In this document: positions 1-7,325 of the stretch, piece by piece
Numbering within the stretch: the stretch's first letter is position 1
How the letters are laid out: each line of letters opens with the position of its first letter
NCBI GenBank assembly: GCA_017744715.1
Contig: JAGIAT010000001.1
Coordinates: forward strand, 558,001 to 622,000
DNA length: 64,000 nucleotides
DNA from: Niabella sp.
Lineage (GTDB): Bacteria; Bacteroidota; Bacteroidia; Chitinophagales; Chitinophagaceae
Direction: 5' to 3'
Position numbers and translations under genes: made by a program
Notes under the pieces: generated by a model
What the model saw: the letters and a program-made list of their open reading frames with translations, nothing else
The model's database searches: none
Told to the model about the DNA's origin: nothing

Positions 1-315
1 AAGGTCGTAGCGCAGTGCACGTTCGGTAATATCCTTGCTGGACCGGCCAGTCATCACTTTTTCAAAACCGGCCCTGATCTTATCGGCCTTGGCTTCATTG
101 TCGAGCCCGTTGTTCAGGATCTTAAAAATCAGTTTATCGCCTTCCTCCCCGTATTTTCCCATCAGGGTGTCCAGGTTCTCCATGGCCGGGGTTTCCAGCG
201 GTTGAAACCCGTACAGCTCAAAAACTGCTTTTATCGTATTAAAAATATAGTTGCGTTTGCGTACCGTTGCGGCGTCAAAATCTCTTGTTCCTTGTGGTAG
301 GGATGGCTTGCTCAC
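1..315 (-). CDS. hisS: Histidyl-tRNA synthetase, N-terminal part (cut by window edge)
   Basis: Charges tRNA-His with histidine in the cytoplasm. Translating the minus strand from a GTG at 313-315 gives 105 codons starting [14 protein letters not shown] and running to ERALRYDL at base 1. This is the class II HisRS amino end: the KP-x-GTRDF opening, the [14 protein letters not shown] segment and the start of motif 2 (ERALRYDLT in the family). No ATG lies between this GTG and the in-frame stop at 334-336, so GTG is the likely start. It lies 18 nt downstream of the phosphatase stop on the same strand, so the two are probably co-transcribed. The rest of the protein lies outside the window. Confidence 0.93.
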   Translation of the reverse strand, partial: MSKPSLPQGTRDFDAATVRKRNYIFNTIKAVFELYGFQPLETPAMENLDTLMGKYGEEGDKLIFKILNNGLDNEAKADKIRAGFEKVMTGRSSKDITERALRYDL

Positions 316-333
316 ACTTGCAAATTGAATTTG

Positions 334-804
334 TTATTTGAAATTTATTACCTGATATTTTTCAATGATGGCCTCAGCAGCCTTGTCCAGCATATCATAC
401 ACTTCGTGGTAGCCCGGTTCGGTGCCATACCAGGGATCGGGAACGTCCCGGTTTTTGCCGGGTTCCAATTCGTCCATAATGAGTGCTACTTTGGAAGCAT
501 CAAACCGGTTGCGGGCGATGTATTTTATTTCATCGATCACGTCTCCGGCCATAGCATATATTTTATCGAACCGGTCAAAATCTTCCGGTACAAAATCCCG
601 GGCCCGTTGACCCGAAATGTCAATTCCGTGCAGGGTGGCTACTTTTTGCGACAGGCGATGTGGTGTTTCTCCGGTGTGGTAACCATTGGTTCCGGCGCTG
701 TCTACCAGCCAGTCCAACCCCCGTTCCGCAGCTTTTTTTTGTAAAATCCCCTCAGCCAGCGGGCTTCTGCAAATATTGCCCAGGCATACCATTAAAATCT
801 TCAT
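334..804 (-). CDS. Low-molecular-weight protein-tyrosine phosphatase
   Basis: Cytoplasmic phosphatase of 156 aa, the usual family length. The P-loop CLGNICRS (residues 8-15) fits the C-x5-R-S signature, with C8 as nucleophile and R14 as phosphate binder. The general-acid loop DPWYG lies near residue 125. In other bacteria the family dephosphorylates tyrosine kinases of capsule synthesis or other phosphoproteins; no kinase lies in this window, so the substrate is unknown. The start is supported by a TATCTTTG promoter box ending 4 nt before the ATG. It is followed by hisS after 18 nt. Confidence 0.93.
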   Translation of the reverse strand: MKILMVCLGNICRSPLAEGILQKKAAERGLDWLVDSAGTNGYHTGETPHRLSQKVATLHGIDISGQRARDFVPEDFDRFDKIYAMAGDVIDEIKYIARNRFDASKVALIMDELEPGKNRDVPDPWYGTEPGYHEVYDMLDKAAEAIIEKYQVINFK

Positions 805-808
805 GCCG

Positions 809-816
809 CAAAGATA
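809..816 (-). promoter_or_regulatory. -7 promoter box (TATCTTTG) of the phosphatase gene
   Basis: The reverse complement reads TATCTTTG, a perfect TAnnTTTG match, followed by CGGC and the ATG at 804. If used, transcription would start at or next to the start codon, giving a leaderless or nearly leaderless mRNA. No clear TTG box is seen at the -33 position. Confidence 0.55.
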
Positions 817-918
817 GCCATCGTTTTGGTTTTTATTTTGCCGGTTTGAGCAGCTGCATCACAATTTCAGGGTATCTGGAAGATTATGCAGTTACCCTGT
901 TTCCGGTAAATAACAAAA

Positions 919-932
919 CCCCCGTTTGGGGG
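919..932 (-). terminator. Short GC hairpin, terminator-like on the minus strand
   Basis: CCCCC-GTTT-GGGGG forms a perfect 5-bp stem. On the minus strand it is followed by TTTTGTTATTT, which resembles a weak intrinsic terminator. No minus-strand gene ends here, so it may insulate the phosphatase promoter or be left from lost sequence. A second hairpin, CCGGGTA/TACCCGG, follows at about 938-957. Confidence 0.35.
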
Positions 933-1135
933 CTTTGCCCGGGTATGGATGTACCCGGAGGGTTGGCGGGTTTTATGTATTAAAATTTGCCGGAAAATTT
1001 TCCGCTGTTTTAATTGATATTGGTATTGGCGGTTTTGGAGGTATAGGCTTCCTTGTTGGTGCTGGTAATATAGCTGCACTGTTTTATTTTAACTGGAGAG
1101 GCAACAGTGATTTTAAGAAAAAGCGTATAATACAT

Positions 1136-1373
1136 ATGGCAACGGTTGATTTGAAAAGCGGACCACTCAAACAGGATGCGGGTGCATTTAAGCTCGGCAG
1201 CAGGGAAAAAAAGGTATTTGACGTTTTTGATTGAGGGGCTGGAATACAAGGAGATAAGGCATCAAATGAATGTAAGTCCCCATACCATCCGCAATCATAT
1301 TGCCAATATATACCGGCAGTTGCATGTAACTTCCAAGGCGCAAGCCATAAGGGTATTTAGGAGCGGGAAGTAA
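1136..1373 (+). pseudogene. Frameshifted remnant of a LuxR-type HTH regulator
   Basis: One frame reads MATVDLKSG...FKLGSREKKVFDV up to a stop at 1232-1234. A second frame continues LIEGLEYKEI...MNVSPHTIRNHIANIYRQLHV and ends at 1373. Joined, they make a complete LuxR C-terminal helix-turn-helix (the REKxVFxxLIEG start and the SxHTIRNHxxNIYxxL recognition helix). Removing one T from the T5 tract at 1224-1228 restores a single frame through VFDVLIEGLEYKEI. Upstream of 1136 the first frame stays open and encodes a hydrophobic stretch followed by KKKR, so the ancestor may have been membrane anchored. No intact sensor domain is visible. It could be a decayed gene, a phase-variable tract or a sequencing error. 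Confidence 0.6.
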
Positions 1374-1425
1374 GAAGGCCAATCCGTTTTGACAGATTGA
1401 AACAGGCGGAAAGTCAAAACCGGCG

Positions 1426-1433
1426 TATCTTTG
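1426..1433 (+). promoter_or_regulatory. -7 promoter box (TATCTTTG) of rlmN
   Basis: A perfect TAnnTTTG box followed by CCGG and the rlmN ATG at 1438. The spacing is the same as at the phosphatase gene. Upstream TTG triplets exist at 1389-1391 and 1397-1399, but both are further away than the usual 19-21 nt. Confidence 0.5.
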
Positions 1434-1437
1434 CCGG

Positions 1438-2484
1438 ATGAACACAAAGCAGCAGAATATCCGTACCCTCAGCCTTACAGAACTGGAGGATTATTTTTTA
1501 TCCATCGGGGAGAAAAAATTCCGGGCCCGGCAGGTGTATGACTGGCTGTGGCTGAAGCCGGTACAAAGCTTTGAGGCCATGAGCAATATCAGTAAAGAGC
1601 TGCGCCAGAAATTGCAACACACCTTTCAGTTTCCGGCCCTGGGCATTGATATGACACAACATTCTGAAGACGGTACCATAAAAACCCGTTTTAAAACGGT
1701 GGAAGGGCACCTCACCGAAGGTGTGCTCATTCCTACGGATGAACGCAAGACCGCCTGCGTAAGCTCCCAGATCGGCTGCAGCTTAAGCTGTAAGTTCTGT
1801 GCCACCGGGTATATTGAACGGAAGCGGAACCTGAGTTTTGATGAGATCTTTGATGAAGTGGCCCTGATCAATCAGCAGTCGCTGGAAGTATATGATAAAA
1901 AACTCACCAATATTGTTTTTATGGGAATGGGTGAGCCGTTGCTGAATTACCGCAATGTGCTGAAGGCGATTGAAAAAATTACATCGCCGGATGCATTGGG
2001 CATGAGCCCCCGGAGGATCACCGTTTCCACAGCCGGCGTTGCCAAACAGATCCGGCAGCTGGGTGATGACCAGGTAAAATTTAAACTGGCCCTGTCGCTG
2101 CATGCGGCTAATGATAAAAAACGGCATGAGATCATGCCCATCAACGACAGTAACAATATCCAGTCGCTGATTGAAGCACTCAATTATTTTTACAAGCAAA
2201 CAAAGAACGAAATCACGTTCGAATACATCCTCTTCAATAATTTCAATGATTCCCTGGAAGATGCCGATGAGCTGATCAAGATCTACCGGCAGGTACCGGC
2301 AGACCTCGTGAACCTGATCGAATACAACCCCATCGCGTTTGCACGATTTACCAAACCTTCCGAAGAAAAGGTGGATGCTTTTATGCATTATCTCGAAAAA
2401 AATAAGGTGAACGCCCGCCTGCGGCGCAGCCGGGGCAAGGATATAGATGCGGCCTGCGGCCAGCTTGCCAATAAAGGCAACTAG
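1438..2484 (+). CDS. rlmN: 23S rRNA (adenine-2503-C2)/tRNA-37 methyltransferase RlmN
   Basis: Radical-SAM methyltransferase that adds a methyl group to C2 of A2503 in 23S rRNA and of A37 in some tRNAs. Its 348 aa match the family length. The CxxxCxxC iron-sulfur motif is in CSLSCKFCATG (about residues 118-128). GMGEPLLN and the SLHAAND segment are typical, and the methyl-carrying cysteine lies in AACGQLANK at the C terminus. The N-terminal RNA-binding helical domain (LTELEDYFLSIGEKKFRARQ) is complete. It is a single gene with its own promoter box directly upstream; the convergent neighbour is the aminotransferase. Confidence 0.97.
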   Translation: MNTKQQNIRTLSLTELEDYFLSIGEKKFRARQVYDWLWLKPVQSFEAMSNISKELRQKLQHTFQFPALGIDMTQHSEDGTIKTRFKTVEGHLTEGVLIPTDERKTACVSSQIGCSLSCKFCATGYIERKRNLSFDEIFDEVALINQQSLEVYDKKLTNIVFMGMGEPLLNYRNVLKAIEKITSPDALGMSPRRITVSTAGVAKQIRQLGDDQVKFKLALSLHAANDKKRHEIMPINDSNNIQSLIEALNYFYKQTKNEITFEYILFNNFNDSLEDADELIKIYRQVPADLVNLIEYNPIAFARFTKPSEEKVDAFMHYLEKNKVNARLRRSRGKDIDAACGQLANKGN

Positions 2485-2518
2485 GGGATCATATCCATAT
2501 ACCGGTAGCAGCCCCGCG

Positions 2519-3367
2519 TTAGGCGCGGCTATACGCAGCTATTGTAACAGATTCCTGTAACCGGATAAACTGCTCCTGTAACTGCCGTGTTAAGGGGCCG
2601 GCTGTTCCGCTGCCGATCCGGACGCCGTCAATTTCCGTTACCGGCAAAATGCGCTTGGTGGTGCTGGTCATAAAAACTTCTGCCGCCGTTTTCAATTCAC
2701 TTACGGATATATCACGGGTTTCCACGGGCAGCAAGGTACCGGCAAACGACAGTATTTTTTTCCGGGTAATGCCGGCTAACACGTTATGCGCCGGTGTAAC
2801 CAGGGTTCCCCCATGAGTTATGATAAAAACATTGGCCCGGGGAAATTCGGAAATAATGTCGTTCTGTACATACAATACATCGTCCAGGCCCTTTTCCGTT
2901 AACTGCTTTTGCAGCCAGATTCCCATCAGGTAATTGATGGATTTTACGGCAGGCAGGTCTCTTTGATAGGTATAGGTCATAATGCGGATGCCGCTTTCAA
3001 ACCTGGCCATGTCCGGCAGTTGCAACGGCTGTTGCTGCAGGATCAGATTTCCCTGCACCGGTGTATAGCTGTCCGGCGAATAGCCGCCCGTAGCAATCAT
3101 GCGGATGCCGCTTTCAGGCAGATTGTTTTTTTTGATCAGTTCAGCAATGATCTCACGCACCTGGGAACGGGTGTGGGGGATGGTAATGAAAAGCGTTTGT
3201 GCAGAATGAAAGAACCGGTCCAGGTAATCTTCCAGGAAAAGCGGAACATGATCAACGGTTCTGAAATAATCAAAAACGGCATAACCCCGTTGCAGGGCCA
3301 GATCACCCGTTTGAAGTGTGGCTTTTTCTTCCGGTTCAAAAGCATTGTTTACAAAAGTCCATCTCAT
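2519..3367 (-). CDS. Class IV aminotransferase (D-amino-acid/branched-chain type)
   Basis: PLP-dependent fold-type IV aminotransferase, 282 aa, full length and cytoplasmic. The N-terminal segment LQRGYAVFDYFRT corresponds to the family RG-x-(A/G)VFE strand. The PLP lysine is in PAVKSINYLMG (about residue 149), the E-x-NVF-like strand is EFPRANVFI, and the C-terminal TSTTKRILPV loop binds cofactor phosphate. The exact substrate (D-Ala, branched-chain amino acid or 4-amino-4-deoxychorismate) cannot be told from sequence. The start ATG overlaps the stop of the upstream P1 peptidase in an ATGA arrangement, so the two are translationally coupled. That suggests it processes amino acids the peptidase releases. 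Confidence 0.88.
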   Translation of the reverse strand: MRWTFVNNAFEPEEKATLQTGDLALQRGYAVFDYFRTVDHVPLFLEDYLDRFFHSAQTLFITIPHTRSQVREIIAELIKKNNLPESGIRMIATGGYSPDSYTPVQGNLILQQQPLQLPDMARFESGIRIMTYTYQRDLPAVKSINYLMGIWLQKQLTEKGLDDVLYVQNDIISEFPRANVFIITHGGTLVTPAHNVLAGITRKKILSFAGTLLPVETRDISVSELKTAAEVFMTSTTKRILPVTEIDGVRIGSGTAGPLTRQLQEQFIRLQESVTIAAYSRA

Positions 3368-4506
3368 GGCTGGTATCGGTTGTATTTTTTTAAAATTGAA
3401 ATAACGGTTTCCCGGGGTAATGCATCTACTTTATGATCCTTGTACCCCGTCATGGTGGCTGCTGCAAATAAGGAATGAATAATGGCTTCTTCCGTGGCTT
3501 CTATCGCCGCCAGGAAAAGTGGAGAGCTGTCATCATTAAAAAGGGTTTGCGTTGTATAAAGCGGTTCTTTTGGTGCATGCGGAATCCGCAATCCCGGGTT
3601 GGTGGAGAAGGCAATTACATAATCACCGCTGCCGTTACTGGCAATACCACCCGTTTTCGCCAGTCCCATAAAGGCCCGTTTGGCCAGTCGCTCCAGGTTG
3701 CGGGCATCCAGCGGCGCGTCAGTAGCTACCACTATCATACAACTTCCATCCACCGGATGATTGAGCTGATCCTTTAAAAAGTATTTGCCCAGCTCTTTTC
3801 CAACGGGCACGCCTGCAATTTCCAGTACACCTCCAAAATTTGTTTGCACCAGCACGCCAACGGCGTATCCTCCCGAAGCTTTGGGAAGTACCCTGGAGGC
3901 TGAGCCGATACCGCCTTTAAATCCAAAACAAACAGTGCCCGTACCGGCACCAACGTTGCCCTGGGCTACGTTCCCGGAGGCGGAGTGCTGAATGGCTTCC
4001 AGGATATCTTTTTCGGTTACATGCCGGCCCCGGATATCATTCAAATAGCCATCGTTGGTTTCGCCTACCACAACGTTCACACTCTGTACCTGCTGGTTTT
4101 CTTTTTGTGCAAGGGTATAGCTGATGCCTGCATTGATACCGGCGGCCACATTGAGGGTATTGGTGAGTATCACCGGGCTTTCCAGTGTTCCCAGTTCCCG
4201 AACCTGGGTAATGCCGGCCAATTTTCCAAAACCGTTACCCACGTAAATGGCGGCCGGCACTTTTTCCTGGAAAAGGTTTCCGCCGTGTGGCAATATAACC
4301 GTGGCCCCCGTTCGTACATCGGCTCCGCTGATGAGGGTTTTGTGCCCCACTTTTACGCCCGCCACATCCGTGATGGCGTTATAGGTTCCGCGGGGCAGCA
4401 CGCCGATCCGCACAGGCACTGCAGGTACGGCCTGCTGTGCTGCAATGCCGGTAGCACACAAAATGCCGGTAAGCACCAGCATACCAAAACAGCATAAACG
4501 CTTCAT
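3364..4506 (-). CDS. Secreted P1 (S58/DmpA) family aminopeptidase
   Basis: Ntn-type aminopeptidase of the DmpA/BapA family, about 380 aa. These enzymes release N-terminal amino acids, including D- or beta-residues, and mature by self-cleavage before a Ser or Thr. The start at 4506 is preferred because MKRLCCFGMLVLTG...GIAAQ is a good signal peptide; an in-frame ATG 69 nt upstream would bury it. Family landmarks are NAITDVAGVKVGH, GFKGGIGSASR, TNFGG and the ASNGSGDYVIAFST segment, where the Gly-Ser bond is the expected self-cleavage site and Ser the nucleophile. It is the first gene of a coupled pair with the class IV aminotransferase. Confidence 0.9.
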   Translation of the reverse strand: MKRLCCFGMLVLTGILCATGIAAQQAVPAVPVRIGVLPRGTYNAITDVAGVKVGHKTLISGADVRTGATVILPHGGNLFQEKVPAAIYVGNGFGKLAGITQVRELGTLESPVILTNTLNVAAGINAGISYTLAQKENQQVQSVNVVVGETNDGYLNDIRGRHVTEKDILEAIQHSASGNVAQGNVGAGTGTVCFGFKGGIGSASRVLPKASGGYAVGVLVQTNFGGVLEIAGVPVGKELGKYFLKDQLNHPVDGSCMIVVATDAPLDARNLERLAKRAFMGLAKTGGIASNGSGDYVIAFSTNPGLRIPHAPKEPLYTTQTLFNDDSSPLFLAAIEATEEAIIHSLFAAATMTGYKDHKVDALPRETVISILKKYNRYQP

Positions 4507-4816
4507 AGGAAATAAATATAGGCAATATCCTGAATGCGCCGTTTTGAAAATTATGGAAAAGCTGCGTATGCTCATAAAATGCGTGTGGCTATGCAGCGGA
4601 AGCGTAAGCCGGCAAATATTCCGGAGTTATGGAATTATATGAAGACCGTTTAGTAGATTCAGCATAGGCATACAAATCATTGGACCCGGCAGGTGTCACA
4701 ACAACAGGGTACTGTATTCCCGGTAAGATACAGTCGTTATCTCACCCGGCATCGATTAAAAAGCATCCATCCCGGCTGCAATAAAACGGATGGTACAGCA
4801 ATACGCAGGGAACGCC
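4507..4816. other. Intergenic stretch with nothing recognised
   Basis: About 310 bp between the P1 peptidase start and the end of the small hydrophilic protein gene, both on the minus strand. Short open frames here do not look coding. It presumably carries the P1 promoter, but no convincing TAnnTTTG box was found on the minus strand. Confidence 0.5.
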
Positions 4817-5032
4817 TTATTTTTTATCATTCCCTTCGGGATGTTCCACATGTCCTTTCTTATCCCCCATCTTATCAATGGTTTCTTTTCCCCGTTGTAA
4901 CAGGGAGGATACCGGTCCTTCCATATCTTCCTGCGGATCCCCTTCGTGTTTAGGATGCTCTTTTAAATCCTCTTTTTTGTTCTTGTTATGTTCGTCTTGC
5001 GGATTCATCATCGTTTCTTTTAGAGGCTTCAT
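4817..5032 (-). CDS. Small highly charged hypothetical protein
   Basis: 71 aa, with most residues Lys, Glu, Asp, Asn, His or Pro and no predicted structure, signal or membrane segment. Its centre carries a short less polar stretch (GPVSSLLQRGKETIDKMGD). The composition resembles the small hydrophilic, perhaps stress-related or nucleoid-associated, proteins common in Bacteroidota, but no family is recognised. A second start at the MNPQDE methionine (nine residues in) is possible. Divergent to the holin-family gene across a 136-bp region. Its reality rests on composition and on its clean position between neighbours. Confidence 0.55.
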   Translation of the reverse strand: MKPLKETMMNPQDEHNKNKKEDLKEHPKHEGDPQEDMEGPVSSLLQRGKETIDKMGDKKGHVEHPEGNDKK

Positions 5033-5168
5033 TTTTACTACTACAAGTTACCAAAAAAGAGCGATATTTTTTTCGGTGTAAGGAAAGCGCCGCCTAAAAG
5101 ATCATTGGTTTCCATGCAGAATCCTTCAAATTTAGCTACCTTTAACTTTTAATATAGATTTCAGATCA

Positions 5169-5516
5169 ATGAATTTTTTGCTAAAAGTGCTTATAACGGG
5201 CCTCATCGCATACTTACTTCCTGCTATATTGCCGGGCGTAAAAGTGGCAGACATCAAAACCGCGGCGCTGTTTGCCCTGGTGCTGGCCTTGCTGAATGCT
5301 ATTGTGAAGCCTGTACTGGTGATCCTTACAATTCCGGTTACATTGGTTACGCTGGGGCTTTTTTTGCTGGTGATTAATGCCTTTATGGTATTGATCGCAG
5401 CCAACTTTTTTAAAGGGGTGGAAGTAAACGGATTTTGGTGGGCGTTGATATTCAGTATTTTGCTTTCTCTTGGTTCTTCCGTGTTATATTCACTGGTTGG
5501 AGGCGGCAAAAATTAA
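5169..5516 (+). CDS. Phage-holin superfamily IV (YvlD-like) membrane protein
   Basis: 115 aa with four predicted membrane segments, starting MNFLLKVLITGLIAYLLP. LNAIVKPVLVILTIPVTLVTLGLFLLVINA is the conserved core of the four-TM holin-like family PF04020 (split here: NAIVKPVL, then PVTLVTLGLF). Despite the family name, chromosomal members such as YvlD are ordinary membrane proteins of unknown role, and no phage gene lies nearby. It is a single gene closed by a strong intrinsic terminator at 5585-5614. Confidence 0.85.
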   Translation: MNFLLKVLITGLIAYLLPAILPGVKVADIKTAALFALVLALLNAIVKPVLVILTIPVTLVTLGLFLLVINAFMVLIAANFFKGVEVNGFWWALIFSILLSLGSSVLYSLVGGGKN

Positions 5517-5584
5517 GATATTTTATTTGGAAAAAATGGTTTAGCGCTGTAAATTAGCAGCTAGTCAAAACATTAATCAAAAGT

Positions 5585-5614
5585 CCTGATGTTTCTACAT
5601 CAGGGCTTTTTTTT
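5585..5614 (+). terminator. Intrinsic terminator between convergent genes
   Basis: Perfect stem CCTGATGT-TTCT-ACATCAGG followed by GC and eight T. It serves the holin-family gene and, with a weaker ACTTTTGATT tract on the other strand, probably also the fur-like gene, whose stop codon touches it. Confidence 0.9.
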
Positions 5615-6032
5615 ATTGATTATTGCAGGCTTTGCAAATGCCTTTAACCACTACTTCAACCTGTTGTATCGTATAGTCCCGGGGCAGTTTTACCGTTGGT
5701 GTTACCACGTTATCCAGGCAAAAAGTGTTGCCGCAGCGGGTACACACCAGGTGCACATGATGATCGTGATGGTGGCCCTCTCCGCATTCGTCTTTACACA
5801 GTGCATACTTAATACTGTTGTCGGATGTTGGAATGGTGTGGATGATGCCTTTATCTACAAAGGATTGAAGCGTGCGGTAAACCGTTACCCGGTCAAAATG
5901 ACTATGGGTGTTTTTTTCAATATCCGCGTGTGCCAGTGCGCCATTGCTGTTCAGGAACAAGGACAGGATCTTCCGGCGGCCCTCCGTTACACTTAAATTG
6001 TTTTGTTTTAAGATCTGAACAATGCTATCCAT
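5613..6032 (-). CDS. Fur-family metal-responsive transcriptional regulator
   Basis: 139-aa dimeric DNA-binding repressor of the Fur/Zur/PerR family. The N-terminal winged helix includes the VTEGRRKILSLF and RVTVYRTLQSFVDKGII recognition segments. A His-rich hinge (GHHHDHHVHLVC) precedes CTRCGNTFC, and a second CKAC pair lies at the C terminus; together these form the structural zinc site and supply sensing-site ligands. The metal (Fe, Zn or Mn/peroxide) cannot be assigned by eye. It lies 12 nt downstream of the SCO gene on the same strand and faces the MerC-like gene, which suggests control of a small metal-handling unit. Confidence 0.92.
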   Translation of the reverse strand: MDSIVQILKQNNLSVTEGRRKILSLFLNSNGALAHADIEKNTHSHFDRVTVYRTLQSFVDKGIIHTIPTSDNSIKYALCKDECGEGHHHDHHVHLVCTRCGNTFCLDNVVTPTVKLPRDYTIQQVEVVVKGICKACNNQ

Positions 6033-6044
6033 ATCTAAAATTAA

Positions 6045-6665
6045 TTAATTTTTTGATGTTGTCTTCAGCTCGTCTGCGATATCAGCGATCAGGCGGTTGA
6101 TCTCCTTCTGTTTCAAACCATCATAAATTTTCAGCACATTTCCTTTCCGGTCTACCAGCGCCCAGAACTGGGTATGCAAGAAATCATCTTCGTTCGAGTT
6201 GAAATAGTTTTTGGGATCATCGATCGTATAGCTCAGTCGCGCCATTTTATAAAGGCTATCCTTGCGGCCGGTTAAAAACACCCATTGCCGGGTATCCACG
6301 TTCATCGAATCGGCATAATGTTTTAGCTGGGTGGCAGAATCACGCTCCGGGTCGCAGGTATGCGATACAATCAGGAAGCCCGGGGTTCCCTTGTATTTTT
6401 GATACACCTGCTTCATGTTATCATTCATCATCGGGCAAATGCCCGGACAGGTAGTGTAAAAATATTCAGCTACATATACGTTGCCTTCCACATCCTTATT
6501 GGAAAACGGCTTTCCATCCTGGTCCGTAAAGGTAAACTGGCCCACCTTGCTCACGGGTTCCAGCTTGCGGTCGTTAAAACCGGGGATAAAATAAACCGCT
6601 GTTAAATAAAACGCTATGGATAGCAGCACAAAAAAGGAAGTATAAAAAATAGCTTTTTTTGACAT
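6045..6665 (-). CDS. SCO1/SenC family copper-binding protein
   Basis: 206-aa membrane-anchored thioredoxin-fold protein that delivers copper to the CuA site of cytochrome oxidase or acts as a thiol reductase. The start at 6665 gives MSKKAIFYTSFFVLLSI, a single N-terminal anchor; the upstream in-frame ATG adds an unlikely soluble leader and sits above the promoter box. The copper motif CPGIC (TTCPGICPMM) and the distal His in DDFLHTQFWAL are both present, as are VAEYFYTTCP and SHTCDPERD. It is the first gene of a two-gene operon with the Fur-like regulator. Confidence 0.93.
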   Translation of the reverse strand: MSKKAIFYTSFFVLLSIAFYLTAVYFIPGFNDRKLEPVSKVGQFTFTDQDGKPFSNKDVEGNVYVAEYFYTTCPGICPMMNDNMKQVYQKYKGTPGFLIVSHTCDPERDSATQLKHYADSMNVDTRQWVFLTGRKDSLYKMARLSYTIDDPKNYFNSNEDDFLHTQFWALVDRKGNVLKIYDGLKQKEINRLIADIADELKTTSKN

Positions 6666-6682
6666 TATTGAAAATTGAAGTG

Positions 6683-6690
6683 CAAAGTTA
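6683..6690 (-). promoter_or_regulatory. -7 promoter box (TAACTTTG) of the SCO-fur operon
   Basis: The reverse complement reads TAACTTTG, a perfect TAnnTTTG match 17 nt upstream of the SCO ATG at 6665. It supports the shorter SCO start. The -33 element is not clear. Confidence 0.5.
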
Positions 6691-6750
6691 TTCCAACAGT
6701 TTAACAATTAACGCCCGAAAACGTTTATTCCTGAAGAAGGAATGCAAATA

Positions 6751-6782
6751 TTTGCAACAATGTTTCTTTTTTTATAATTTTG
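6751..6782 (+). promoter_or_regulatory. Complete Bacteroidota promoter of the MerC-like gene
   Basis: TTTG at 6751-6754, a 20-nt spacer, then TAATTTTG at 6775-6782. The ATG is at 6787, only 4 nt after the box, so the mRNA is predicted to be leaderless. The region also separates this gene from the divergent SCO-fur operon and would be a natural place for a Fur-family operator. Confidence 0.72.
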
Positions 6783-6786
6783 CAAC

Positions 6787-7188
6787 ATGCGGTCAAAAAT
6801 TAATTGGGATGCCCTGGGTATTTCTGCTTCGGTAATTTGTGCCATTCATTGTGCAGTTTTGCCGTTGTTTATGGCAAGTCTTCCGCTTTTTGGGGTCAAT
6901 ATCATTGAAAATATGGCTTTTGAACTGGGGATGATCGCCCTTGCCTTTGTTATTGGTGTGTATTCGCTGCGGCATGGCTATAAGCTTCATCATCATAAAA
7001 AGCTGCCGCTGGTGCTGTTTGCAACGGGTATTTTCTTCCTGGTGCTGAAGCAGGTATATCTTCAATATCATGCGCTGTTATTGATTCCTGCGGTCGTTTT
7101 TATCATATCGGCACATATCGTCAACTACCGGTACTGCCGGAGCCATAACCACGCCCATGCCGATGATTGTGACCATGATCATTATTAG
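6787..7188 (+). CDS. MerC-domain membrane protein
   Basis: 133 aa with four predicted membrane helices. The first helix carries CAIHC (ASVICAIHCAVLPL), the cysteine pair typical of MerC-type transporters, and the C-terminal tail is His/Cys rich (CRSHNHAHADDCDHDHY). MerC proteins move Hg(II) inward, but chromosomal Bacteroidota members have no mer operon and may handle zinc or copper. Here it is divergent from a SCO copper protein and a Fur-like regulator, which favours general metal homeostasis. No merA or merR is present. Confidence 0.82.
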   Translation: MRSKINWDALGISASVICAIHCAVLPLFMASLPLFGVNIIENMAFELGMIALAFVIGVYSLRHGYKLHHHKKLPLVLFATGIFFLVLKQVYLQYHALLLIPAVVFIISAHIVNYRYCRSHNHAHADDCDHDHY

Positions 7189-7325
7189 GGGTGCGCCATC
7201 AGCGGTCTGCCGTCAGGTTTGAGGCTTGAATGCTCAAACAACGACCATCTTAAATAAACAGTGCCGGTATTGCTCCGGGTATGATAACTTTGAATGGATT
7301 CAACGGTTAATGCATTCAAAGGGTT

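Noticed and set aside
5169..5516. Phage holin as evidence of a prophage
   Set aside because: The four-TM family includes ordinary chromosomal proteins and no other phage gene is in the region.
6787..7188. Mercury resistance operon
   Set aside because: Only a MerC-like protein is present, with no merR, merA, merT or merP.
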